Source of the DNA: Sipunculus nudus
Lineage: Eukaryota; Annelida; Sipuncula; Golfingiida; Sipunculidae
Length of the DNA stretch: 64,000 nucleotides
Direction of reading: 5' to 3'
NCBI GenBank assembly: GCA_026874595.1
Contig: CM049309.1
Span: forward strand, 94,572,723-94,636,722
The notes beneath the pieces were generated by a model that saw only the letters and a list, made by a program, of their open reading frames with translations, did not search any database and was not told the DNA's origin. Of this stretch, positions 41,435 to 54,059 are shown piece by piece (position 1 is the stretch's first letter; each line of letters begins with the position of its first letter). The position numbers were made by a program, and so were the translations under genes.

Positions 41435-44400
41435 GTAGGGTATATAAGTTGAAATTATGAGGAGAATCAGGGAGGCAGGGAATGTAAGTCGAGATATACA
41501 GGAAGGGAAGGGAATGCAAGTCGATATTTACAGTAGAGGCAGGGAGGTAGGGACAATAAACCAAGATTTAGAGGAGAGTCAGGGAGGTAGGGTATATAAG
41601 TTGAAATTATGAGGAGAGTCAGGGAGGCAGGGAATGTTAGTCGAGATATAAAGGCGAGTAAGGGAGGCAGGGAATGCAAGTCGATATTTACAGGAGAGGC
41701 AGCGAGGTAGGGAATATAAGTCGAGATTTACAGGAGAGCCAGGGAGGTAGAGACAATAAACCAAGATTTAAAGGAGAGTCAGAGAGACAGATAATATTAA
41801 TCAAGATTAACAGGAGCGTCAGGGAGGCAGAGAATATAAGTCGAGGTTTAGAGGAGCGTCAGGGAGGTAGTGAATATAAGCCGAGACTTACAGGAGCGTC
41901 AGGAAGGCTGGGAATATATGTCGAGATTTACAGGAGAGTCAAGGAGGAAGTTAATAAAGGTCGAGATTTACAGGAGAGTCAGGGAGGCAGCGAATGTAAG
42001 TCGTGATTTACAGGAGAGTGAGGGAGGCAGGGAATATGAGCAGAGATTTACAGGAGCGTCAGGGAGACAGGGAATATAAGCGGAGATTTACAGGGGCGTC
42101 AGGCAGGCAGGGAATATATGTCGAGATTAAGGGGGGGGGGGGGGGGGGAGACAGAGAGACAGCGAATGTAAGTCGTGATTTACAGGAGAGTCAGGGAGGC
42201 AGCGGATGAAAGTCGAGATTTACAGGAGAGCCAGGGAGACAGCGAATGTAAGTCGTGATTTACAGGAGCGTCAGGGAGGCAGGAAATATAAGCCGAGATT
42301 TACAGGAGCGTCAGGGAGGCTGGGAATATATGTCGAGATTTACAGGAGCGTCAGGCAGGCAGGGAATATAAGCCGAGATTTACAGGAGAGTCAGGGAGAC
42401 AGCGAATGTAAGTCGAGATTTACAGGAGAGTCAGGGAGGCAGCGAATGTAAGTCGAGATTTACAGGAGAGTCAGGGAGACAGGGAATGTAAGTCTAGATT
42501 TACAGGAGCGTCAGGGAGGCAGCGAATGTAAGTCGAGATTTACAGGAGAGTCAGGGAGACAGCGAATGTAAGTCGAGATTTACAAGAGAGTCAGGGAGAC
42601 AGCGAATGTAAGTCGAGATTTACAGGAGAGTCAGGGAGGCAGGAAATATAAGCCGAGATTTACAGGAGCGTCAGGGAGGCTGGGAATATATGTCGAGATT
42701 TACAGGAGCGTCAGGCAGGCAGGGAATATAAGCCGAGATTGACAGGAGAGTCAGGGAGACAGCGAATGTAAGTCGTGATTTACAGGAGAGTCACGGAGGT
42801 AGGGTATATAAGTTGAAATTATGAGGAGAGTCAGGGAGGCAGGGAATGTAAGTCGAGATATACAGGAAGGGAAGGGAATGCAAGTCGATATTAACAGTAG
42901 AGGCAGGGAGGTAGGGACAATAAACCAAGATTTAGAGGAGAGTCAGGGAGGTAGGGTATATAAGTTGAAATTATGAGGAGAGTCAGGGAGGCAGGGAATG
43001 TTAGTCGAGATATAAAGGCGAGTAAGGGAGGCAGGGAATGCAAGTCGATATTTACAGGAGAGGCAGCGAGGTAGGGAATATAAGTCGAGATTTACAGGAG
43101 AGTCAGGGAAGTAGGGACAATAAACCAAGATTTAAAGGAGAGTCAGAGAGACAGATAATATTAATCAAGATTAACAGGAGCGTCAGGGAGGCAGAGAATA
43201 TAAGTCGAGGTTTAGAGGAGCGTCAGGGATGTAGTGAATATAAGCCGAGACTTACAGGAGCGTCAGGGAGGCTGGGAATATATGTCGAGATTTACAGGAG
43301 AGTCAAGGAGGAAGTTAATATAGGTCGAGATTTACAGGAGAGTCAGGGAGGCAGCGAATGTAAGTCGTGATTTACAGGAGAGTGAGGGAGGCAGGGAATA
43401 TGAGCAGAGATTTACAGGAGCGTCAGGGAGACAGGGAATATAAGCGGAGATTTACAGGGGCGTCAGGGAGGCAGGGAATATATGTCGAGATTATGGGGGG
43501 GGGGGGGGAGACAGAGAGACAGCTAATGTAAGTCGTGATTTACAGGAGAGTCAGGGAGGCAGCGAATGAAAGTCGAGATTTACAGGAGAGCCAGGGAGAC
43601 AGCGAATGTAAGTCGTGATTTACAGGAGCGTCAGGGAGGCAGGAAATATAAGCCGAGATTTACAGGAGCGTCAGGGAGGCTGGGAATATATGTCGAGATT
43701 TACAGGAGCGTCAGGCAGGCAGGGAATATAAGCCGAGATTTACAGGAGAGTCAGGGAGACAGCGAATGTAAGTCGAGATTTACAGGAGAGTCAGGGAGGC
43801 AGCGAATGTAAGTCGAGATTTACAGGAGAGTCAGGGAGACAGGGAATGTAAGTCTAGATTTACAGGAGCGTCAGGGAGGCAGCGAATGTAAGTCGAGATT
43901 TACAGGAGAGTCAGGGAGACAGCGAATGTAAGTCGAGATTTACAGGAGAGTCAGGGAGACAGCGAATGTAAGTCGAGATTTACAGGAGAGTCAGGGAGGC
44001 AGGAAATATAAGCCGAGATTTACAGGTGCGTCAGGGAGGCAGCGAATGTAAGTCGAGATTTACAGGAGAGTAAGGGAGGCAGGAAATATAAGTCGAGATT
44101 TACAGGAGAGTCAGGGAGGCAGCGAATGTAAGTCGTGATTTACAGGAGAGTCAGGGAGGCAGCGAATGTAAGTCGAATTTTACAGGAGAAACAGGGAGGT
44201 AGCATGTATGTCGAGAATTACAGGAGCGTCAGGGAGGCAGGAAATTTTAGACGAGATTTACCGGAGCGTCAGGGAGGCAGGGAATATGAGCAGTGATTTA
44301 CAGGAGCGTCAGGGAGGCAGCGAATGTAAGTCGAGATTTACAGGAGCGTCAGGGAGGCAGCGAATGTAAGTCGAGATTTACAGGAGCGTCAGGGAGGCAG

Positions 44401-47400
44401 CTTATGAAAGTCGAGATTTACAGGAGAGTCAGGGACGCAGGAAATATTAGCAGAGATTTACAGGAGCGTCAGGGAGGCAGCGAATGTAAGTCGAGATTTA
44501 CAGGAGAGTCAGGGAGGCAGCGAACGTAAGTCGTGATTTACAAGAGACAGTGAGGCAGGAAATATAAGCCGAGATTTACAGGAGCGTCAGGCAGGAAGGG
44601 AATATAAGCCGATATTTACAGGAGAGTCAGGGAGGCAGGGAATATGAGCAGAGATTTACAGGAGCGTCAGGGAGGCAGGGAATATAATCCGAGATTTACA
44701 AGAGCGTCTGGGAGGCAGCGAATGTAAGTCGAGATTTACAGGAGAGACAGGGAGGCAGCATATATGTCGAGATTTACAGGAGAAACAGGGAGGCAGGAAA
44801 TATAAGCCGAGATTTACAGGAGAGTCAGGGAGGCAGCGAATGTAAGTCGAGATTTACAGGAGAGTCAGGGAGGCAGTGAATGTAAGTCGTGATTTACAGG
44901 AGAGTCAGGGAGACAGCGAATGTAAGTCGAGATTTACAGGAGCGTCAGGGAGGCTGGGAATATAAGCCGAGATTTACAGGAGCGTCAGGGAGGCAGGAAA
45001 TATAAGCCGAGATTTACAGGAGCGTCAGGGAGGCTGGGAATATATGTCTAGATTAACAGGAGCGTCAGGGAGACATTGAATGTAATTCGAGAATTACAGG
45101 AGAGTCAGAGGAGGCATGGAATATGAGCAGAGATTTACAGGAGCGTCAGGGAGGCAGCGAATGTAAGTCGAGATTTTTAGGAGCGTCAGGGAGGCAGGAA
45201 ATATAAGCCAAGATTTACAAGAGCGTCAGGCAGGCAGGGAATATAAGCCGAGATTTACAGGACAGTCAGGGAGGCAGGGAATATGAGCAGAGATTTACAG
45301 GAGCGTCAGGGAGGAAGAATGTAAGTCGAGAATTACAGGATAGACAGGGAGGCAGCATGTATGTCGAGATTTACAGGACCGTCAGGGAGGTAGGGAATAT
45401 AAGCCGAGATTTACAGGAGAGTCAAGGAGGTAGGGAATATAAGCCTAGATTTACAGGAGCGTCAGGGAGGCAGAAAATATAAGCCGAGATTTACAGGAGC
45501 GTCAGGGAGGCAGCGAATGTAAGTCGAGATTTACAGGAGAGCCAGGGAGGCAGCGAATGTAAGTCGTGATTTACAGGAGCGTCAGGCAGGCAGGGAATAT
45601 AAGCCGAGATTTACAGGAGCGTCAGGGAGGCAGCGAATGTAAGTCGTGATTTACAGGAGAGAAAGTGAGGCAGGAAATAAAAGCCGAGATTTACAGGAGC
45701 GTCAGGCATGAAGGGAAAATAAGCCGATATTTATAGGAGAGTCAGGGAGGCAGGGAATATGAGCAGAGATTTACAGGAGCGTCAGGGAGGCAGGGAATAT
45801 AATCCGAGATTTACAAGAGCGTCAGGGAGTCAGCGAATGTAAGTCGAGATTTACAGGAGAGACAGGGAGGCAGCATATATGTCGAGATTTACAGGAGAAA
45901 CAGGGAGGCAGGGAGTATAAGCCGAGATTTACAGGAGAGTCAGGAAGGGAGGGAATATAAGTCGAGGTTTAGAGGAGCGTCAGGGAGGTAGTGAATATAA
46001 GCCGAGACTTACAGGAGCGTCAGTGAGGCTGGGAATATATGTCGAGATTTACAGGAGAGTCAGGGAGGAAGTTAATATAGGTCGAGATTTAGAGTAGCGT
46101 CAGGGAGACAGGGAATATAAGTCGAGATTTACAGGAGAGTCAGGGAGACAGCGAATGTAAGTCGTGATTTACAGGAGAGTCAGGGAGGCAGCGAATGGAA
46201 GTCGAGATTTACAGGAGAGACAGGGAGGCAGCATATATGTCGAGATTTACAGGAGAAACAGGGAGGCAGGGAGTATAAGCCGAGATTTACAGGAGAGTCA
46301 GGAAGGCAGGGAATATAAGTCGAGGTTTAGAGGAGCGTCAGGGAGGTAGTGAATATAAGCCGAGACTTACAGGAGCGTCAGTGAGGCTGGGAATATATGT
46401 CGAGATTTACAGGAGAGTCAGGGAGGAAGTTAATATAGGTCGAGATTTAGAGTAGCGTCAGGGAGACAGGGAATATAAGTCGAGATTTACAGGAGAGTCA
46501 GGGAGACAGCGAATGTAAGTCGTGATTTACAGGAGAGTCAGGGAGGCAGCGAATGGAAGTCGAGATTTACAGGAGAGTCAGGGAGACAGCGAATGTAAGT
46601 CGTGATTTACAGGAGAGTCAGGGAGGCAGGAAATATAAGCCGAGATTTACAGGAGCGTCAGGGAGGCTGGGAATATATGTCGAGATTTACAGGAGCGTCA
46701 GGCAGGCAGGGAATATAAGCCGAGATTGACAGGAGAGTCAGGGAGACAGCGAATGTAAGTCGTGATTTACAGGAGAGTCACGGAGGTAGGGTATATAAGT
46801 TGAAATTATGAGGAGAATCAGGGAGGCAGGGAATGTAAGTCGAGATATACAGGAAGGGAAGGGAATGCAAGTCGATATTTACAGTAGAGGCAGGGAGGTA
46901 GGGACAATAAACCAAGATTTAGAGGAGAGTCAGGGAGGTAGGGTATATAAGTTGAAATTATGAGGAGAGTCAGGGAGGCAGGGAATGTTAGTCGAGATAT
47001 AAAGGCGAGTAAGGGAGGCAGGGAATGCAAGTCGATATTTACAGGAGAGGCAGCGAGGTAGGGAATATAAGTCGAGATTTACAGGAGAGCCAGGGAGGTA
47101 GAGACAATAAACCAAGATTTAAAGGAGAGTCAGAGAGACAGATAATATTAATCAAGATTAACAGGAGCGTCAGGGAGGCAGAGAATATAAGTCGAGGTTT
47201 AGAGGAGCGTCAGGGAGGTAGTGAATATAAGCCGAGACTTACAGGAGCGTCAGGGAGGCTGGGAATATATGTCGAGATTTACAGGAGAGTCAAGGAGGAA
47301 GTTAATATAGGTCGAGATTTACAGGAGAGTCAGGGAGGCAGCGAATGTAAGTCGTGATTTACAGGAGAGTGAGGGAGGCAGGGAATATGAGCAGAGATTT

Positions 47401-47990
47401 ACAGGAGCGTCAGGGAGACAGGGAATATAAGCGGAGATTTACAGGGGCGTCAGGGAGGCAGGGAATATATGTCGAGATTAAGGGGGGGGGGGAGACAGAG
47501 AGACAGCGAATGTAAGTCGTGATTTACAGGAGAGTCAGGGAGGCAGCGAATGAAAGTCGAGATTTACAGGAGAGCCAGGGAGACAGCGAATGTAAGTCGT
47601 GATTTACAGGAGCGTCAGGGAGGCAGGAAATATAAGCCGAGATTTACAGGAGCGTCAGGGAGGCTGGGAATATATGTCGAGATTTACAGGAGCGTCAGGC
47701 AGGCAGGGAATATAAGCCGAGATTTACAGGAGAGTCAGGGAGACAGCGAATGTAAGTCGAGATTTACAGGAGAGTCAGGGAGGCAGCGAATGTAAGTCGA
47801 GATTTACAGGAGAGTCAGGGAGACAGGGAATGTAAGTCTAGATTTACAGGAGCGTCAGGGAGGCAGCGACTGTAAGTCGAGATTTACAGGAGAGTCAGGG
47901 AGACAGCGAATGTAAGTCGAGATTTACAGGAGAGTCAGGGAGACAGCGAATGTAAGTCGAGATTTACAGGAGAGTCAGGGAGACAGCGAA
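41435..47990. repeat. 7.74-kb super-unit of the 40-bp array, copy 2
   Basis: This follows copy 1 in order and variant content, with offsets of 7739 at the start, 7744-7745 after the first poly-G tract, and 7744 through the remainder. Landmarks are anchors at 41435, 42799 and 46786 and poly-G tracts at 42131-42148 (18), 43495-43508 (14) and 47482-47492 (11). Near 47990 the sequence switches to the register seen at about 34870 instead of continuing as copy 1 does. Confidence 0.88.
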
Positions 47991-50900
47991 TGTAAGTCGA
48001 GATTTACAGGAGAGTCAGGGAGGCAGGAAATATAAGCCGAGATTTACAGGAGCGTCAGGGAGGCTGGGAATATATGTCGAGATTTACAGGAGCGTCAGGC
48101 AGGCAGGGAATATAAGCCGAGATTGACAGGAGAGTCAGGGAGACAGCGAATGTAAGTCGTGATTTACAGGAGAGTCACGGAGGTAGGGTATATAAGTTGA
48201 AATTATGAGGAGAGTCAGGGAGGCAGGGAATGTAAGTCGAGATATACAGGAAGGGAAGGGAATGCAAGTCGATATTAACAGTAGAGGCAGGGAGGTAGGG
48301 ACAATAAACCAAGATTTAGAGGAGAGTCAGGGAGGTAGGGTATATAAGTTGAAATTATGAGGAGAGTCAGGGAGGCAGGGAATGTTTGTCGAGATATAAA
48401 GGCGAGTAAGGGAGGCAGGGAATGCAAGTCGATATTTACAGGAGAGGCAGCGAGGTAGGGAATATAAGTCGAGATTTACAGGAGAGTCAGGGAAGTAGGG
48501 ACAATAAACCAAGATTTAAAGGAGAGTCAGAGAGACAGATAATATTAATCAAGATTAACAGGAGCGTCAGGGAGGCAGAGAATATAAGTCGATGTTTAGA
48601 GGAGCGTCAGGGATGTAGTGAATATAAGCCGAGACTTACAGGAGCGTCAGGGAGGCTGGGAATATATGTCGAGATTTACAGGAGAGTCAAGGAGGAAGTT
48701 AATATAGGTCGAGATTTACAGGAGAGTCAGGGAGGCAGCGAATGTAAGTCGTGATTTACAGGAGAGTGAGGGAGGCAGGGAATATGAGCAGAGATTTATA
48801 TAGGAGCGTCAGGGAGACAGGGAATATAAGCGGAGATTTACAGGGGCGTCAGGGAGGCAGGGAATATATGTCGAGATTATGGGGGGGGGGGGGGGGGGGA
48901 GACAGAGAGACAGCGAATGTAAGTCGTGATTTACAGGAGAGTCAGGGAGGCAGGGAATGAAAGTCGAGATTTACAGGAGAGCCAGGGAGACAGCGAATGT
49001 AAGTCGTGATTTACAGGAGCGTCAGGGAGGCAGGAAATATAAGCCGAGATTTACAGGAGCGTCAGGGAGGCTGGGAATATATGTCGAGATTTACAGGAGC
49101 GTCAGGCAGGCAGGGAATATAAGCCGAGATTTACAGGAGAGTCAGGGAGACAGCGAATGTAAGTCGAGATTTACAGGAGAATCAGGGAGGCAGCGAATGT
49201 AAGTCGAGATGTACAGGAGAGTCAGGGAGACAGGGAATGTAAGTCTAGATTTACAGGAGCGTCAGGGAGGCAGCGAATGTAAGTCGAGATTTACAGGAGA
49301 GTCAGGGAGACAGCGAATGTAAGTCGAGATTTACAGGAGAGTCAGGGAGACAGCGAATGTAAGTCGAGATTTACAGGAGAGTCAGGGAGGCAGGAAATAT
49401 AAGCCGAGATTTACAGGAGCGTCAGGGAGGCAGCGAATGTAAGTCGAGATTTACAGGAGAGTAAGGGAGGCAGGAAATATAAGTCGAGATTTACAGGAGA
49501 GTCAGGGAGGCAGCGAATGTAAGTCGTGATTTACAGGAGAGTCAGGGAGGCAGCGAATGTAAGTCGAATTTTACAGGAGAAACAGGGAGGTAGCATGTAT
49601 GTCGAGAATTACAGGAGCGTCAGGGAGGCAGGAAATTTTAGACGAGATTTTCCGGAGCGTCAGGGAGGCAGGGAATATGAGCAGTGATTTGCAGGAGCGT
49701 CAGGGAGGCAGCGAATGTAAGTCGAGATTTACAGGAGCGTCAGGGAGGCAGCGAATGTAAGTCGAGATTTACAGGAGCGTCAGGGAGGCAGCTTATGAAA
49801 GTCGAGATTTATAGGAGAGTCAGGGACGCAGGAAATATTAGCAGAGATTTACAGGAGCGTCAGGGAGGCAGCGAATGTAAGTCGAGATTTACAGGAGAGT
49901 CAGGGAGGCAGCGAACGTAAGTCGTGATTTACAGGAGAGACAGTGAGGCAGGAAATATAAGCCGAGATTTACAGGAGCGTCAGGCAGGAAGGGAATATAA
50001 GCCGATATTTACAGGAGAGTCAGGGAGGCAGGGAATATGAGCAGAGATTTACAGGAGCGTCAGGGAGGCAGGGAATATAATCCGAGATTTACAAGAGCGT
50101 CTGGGAGGCAGCGAATGTAAGTCGAGATTTACAGGAGAGACAGGGAGGCAGCATATATGTCGAGATTTACAGGAGAAACAGGGAGGCAGGAAATATAAGC
50201 CGAGATTTACAGGAGAGTCAGGGAGGCAGCGAATGTAAGTCGAGATTTACAGGAGAGTCAGGGAGGCAGTGAATGTAAGTCGTGATTTACAGGAGAGTCA
50301 GGGAGACAGCGAATGTAAGTCGAGATTTACAGGAGCGTCAGGGAGGCTGGGAATATAAGCCGAGATTTACAGGAGCGTCAGGGAGGCAGGAAATATAAGC
50401 CGAGATTTACAGGAGCGTCAGGGAGGCTGGGAATATATGTCTAGATTAACAGGAGCGTCAGGGAGACATTGAATGTAATTCGAGAATTACAGGAGAGTCA
50501 GAGGAGGCATGGAATATGAGCAGAGATTTACAGGAGCGTCAGGGAGGCAGCGAATGTAAGTCGAGATTTTTAGGAGCGTCAGGGAGGCAGGAAATATAAG
50601 CCAAGATTTACAAGAGCGTCAGGCAGGCAGGGAATATAAGCCGAGATTTACAGGACAGTCAGGGAGGCAGGGAATATGAGCAGAGATTTACAGGAGCGTC
50701 AGGGAGGAAGAATGTAAGTCGAGAATTACAGGATAGACAGGGAGGCAGCATGTATGTCGAGATTTACAGGACCGTCAGGGAGGTAGGGAATATAAGCCGA
50801 GATTTACAGGAGAGTCAAGGAGGTAGGGAATATAAGCCTAGATTTACAGGAGCGTCAGGGAGGCAGGAAATATAAGCCGAGATTTACAGGAGCGTCAGGG

Positions 50901-51040
50901 AGGCAGCGAATGTAAGTCGAGATTTACAGGAGAGCCAGGGAGGCAGCGAATGTAAGTCGTGATTTACAGGAGCGTCAGGCAGGCAGGGAATATAAGCCGA
51001 GATTTACAGGAGCGTCAGGGAGGCAGCGAATGTAAGTCGA
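47991..51040. repeat. Partial third copy of the super-unit
   Basis: This matches 42600-45650 with offsets of 5384 at the anchor (42799 and 48183) and 5391 later (43566/48957 and 44293/49684). The change is explained by a two-base insertion near 48797 (TTTATATAGG for TTTACAGG) and five extra Gs in the poly-G tract 48881-48899 (19). Similarity to copy 2 breaks down near 51040. Confidence 0.85.
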
Positions 51041-54000
51041 GATTTACAGGGGAGACAGTGAGGCAGGAAATATAAGCCGAGATTTACAGAAGCGTCAGGC
51101 AGGCAGGGAATATAAGCCGAGATTTACAGGAGCGTCAGGGAGGCAGGGAATATGAGCACAGATTTACAGGAGCGTCAGGGAGGCAGGGAATATAAGCCGA
51201 GATTTACAAGAGCGTCAGGGAGGCAGCGAATGTAAGTCGAGAATTACAGGATAGACAGGGAGGCAGCATGTATGTCGAGATTTACAGGACCGTCAGGGAG
51301 GTAGGGAATATAAGCCGAGATTTACTGGAGAGTCAGGGAGGTAGGGAATATAAGCCTAGATTTACAGGAGCGTCAGGGAGGCAGGGAATATAAGCCGAGA
51401 TTTACAGGAGCGTCAGGGAGGCAGCGAATGTGAGTCGAGATTGAAAGGAGAGACAGTGAGGCAGGAAATATAAGCCGAGATTTACAGGAGCGTCAGGCAG
51501 GCAGGGAATATAAGCCGAGATTTACAGGAGAGTCAGGGAGGCAGGAAATAAAAGCCGAGATTTACAGGAGCGTCAGGGAGGCAGCGAATGTAAGTCGAGA
51601 TTTACAGGAGAGTCAGGGAGGCAGGAAATATAAGTCGAGATTTACAGGTGAGTCAGGGAGGCAGCGAATGTAAATCGTGATTTACAGGAGAGTCAGGGAG
51701 GCAGCGAATGTAAGTCGAATTTTACAGGAAAAACAGGGAGGTAACATGTATGTCGAGAATTACAGGAGCGTCAGGGAGGCAGGAAATATAAGCCGAGATT
51801 TACAGGAGCGTCAGGGAGGCAGGGAATATGAGCAGAGATTTACAGGAGCGTCAGGGAGGCAGCGAATGTAAGTCGAGATTTACAGGAGCATCAAGGAGGC
51901 AGCGAATGTAAGTCGAGATTTACAGGAGAGTCAGGGACTCAGGAAATATTAGCAGAGATTTACAGGAGCGTCAGGGAGGCAGCGAATGTAAGTCGAGATT
52001 TACAGGAGAGTCAGGGAGGCAGCGAACGTAAGTCGTGATTTACAGGAGAGACAGTGAGGCAGGGAATATAAGCCGAGATTTACAGGACAGTCAGGGAGGC
52101 AGGGAATATGAGCAGAGATTTACAGGAGCGTCAGGGAGGCAGGGAATATAAGCCGAGATTTACAAGAGCGTCAGGGAGGAAGAATGTAAGTCGAGAATTA
52201 CAGGATAGACAGGGAGGCAGCATGTATGTCGAGATTTACAGGACCGTCAGGGAGGTAGGGAATATAAGCCGAGATTTACAGGAGAGTCAAGGAGGTAGGG
52301 AATATAAGCCGAGATTTACAGGAGCGTCAGGGAGGCAGGGAATATAAGCCGAGATTTACAGGAGCGTCAGGGAGGCAGCGAATGTAAGTCGAGATTTACA
52401 GGGGAGACAGTGAGGCAGGAAATATAAGCCGAGATTTACAGGAGCGTCAGGCAGGCAGGGAATATAAGCCGAGATTTACAGGACAGTCAGGGAGGCAGGG
52501 AATATGAGCAGAGATTTACAGGAGCGTCAGGGAGGCATGGAATATAAGCCGAGATTTACAAGAGCGTTAGGGAGGAAGAATGTAAGTCGAGAATTACAGG
52601 ATAGACAGGGAGGCAGCATGTATGTCGAGATTTACAGGACCGTCAGGGAGGTAGGGAATATAAGCCGAGATTTACAGGAGAGTCAAGGAGGTAGGGAATA
52701 TAAGCCTAGATTTACAGGAGCGTCAGGGAGGCAGGGAATATAAGCCGAGATTTACAGGAGCGTCAGGGAGGCAGCGAATGTAAGTCGAGATTTACAAAAG
52801 CGTCAGGGAGGCAGCGAATGTAAGTCGAGAATTACAGGATAGACAGGGAGGCAGCATGTATGTCGCGATTTACAGGACCGTCAGGGAGGTAGGGAATATA
52901 AGCCGAGATTTACCGGAGCGTCAGGGAGGCAGGGAATATAAGCCTAGATTTACAGGAGCGTCAGGGAGGCAGGGAATTTAAGCCGAGATTTACAGGAGCG
53001 TCAGGAAGGCAGCGAATGTAAGTCGAGATTTACAGGAGGGTCAGGGAGACATTGAATGTAAGTCGAGAATTACAGAAGAGTCAGGGAGGCAGCGAATGTA
53101 AGTCGAGATTTACAGGAGAGTTAGGGAGGCATGGAATATGAGCAGAGATTTACAGGAGCGTCAGGGAGGCAGCGAAGGTAAGTCGAGATTTACAGGAGAG
53201 TCAGGGAGGCATGGAATATGAGCAGAGATTTACAGGAGCGTCAGGGAGGCAGCGAATGTAAGTCGAGATTTACAGGGGGGTCAGGGAGACATTGAATGTA
53301 AGTGGATAATTACAGGAGAGTCAGGGAGGCAGCGAATGTAAGTCGAGATTTACAGGAGAGTCAGGGAGGCAAGGAGTATAAGCCGAGATTTACTGGAGAG
53401 TCAGGAAGGGAGGGAATATAAGTCGAGGTTTAGAGGAGCGTCAGGGAGGTAGTGAATATAAGCCGAGACTTACAGGAGCGTCAGGGAGGCTGGGAATATA
53501 TGTCGAGATTTACAGGAGAGTCAGGGATGCAGCGAATGTAAGTCATGATTTACAGGAGAGTGAGGGAGGCAGGGAATATGAGCACAGATTTACAGGAGCG
53601 TCAGGGAGACAGGGAATATAAGCGGAGATTTACAGGGGCGTCAGGGAGGCAGGGAATATAAGTCGAGATTATGGGGGGGGGGGGGGAGACAGGGAGACAG
53701 CGAATGTAAGTCGTGATTTACAGGAGAGTCAGGGAGGCAGCGAATGTAAGTCGAGATTTACAGGAGAGCCAGGGAGACAGCGAATGTAAGTCGTGATTTA
53801 CAGGAGAGTCAGGGAGGCTGGGAATATATGTCGAGATTTACAGGAGAGCCAGGGAGACAGCAAATATAAGCCGAGTTTTACAGGAGCGTCAGGGAGGCTG
53901 GGAATATATGTCGAGATTTACAGGAGCGTCAGGCAGGCAGGGAATATAAGCCGAGATTTACAGGAGAGTCAGGGAGACAGCGAATGTAAGTCGAGATTTA

Positions 54001-54059
54001 CAGGAGAGTCAGGGAGGCAGCGAATGTAAGTCGAGATTTACAGGAGAGTCAGGGAGACA

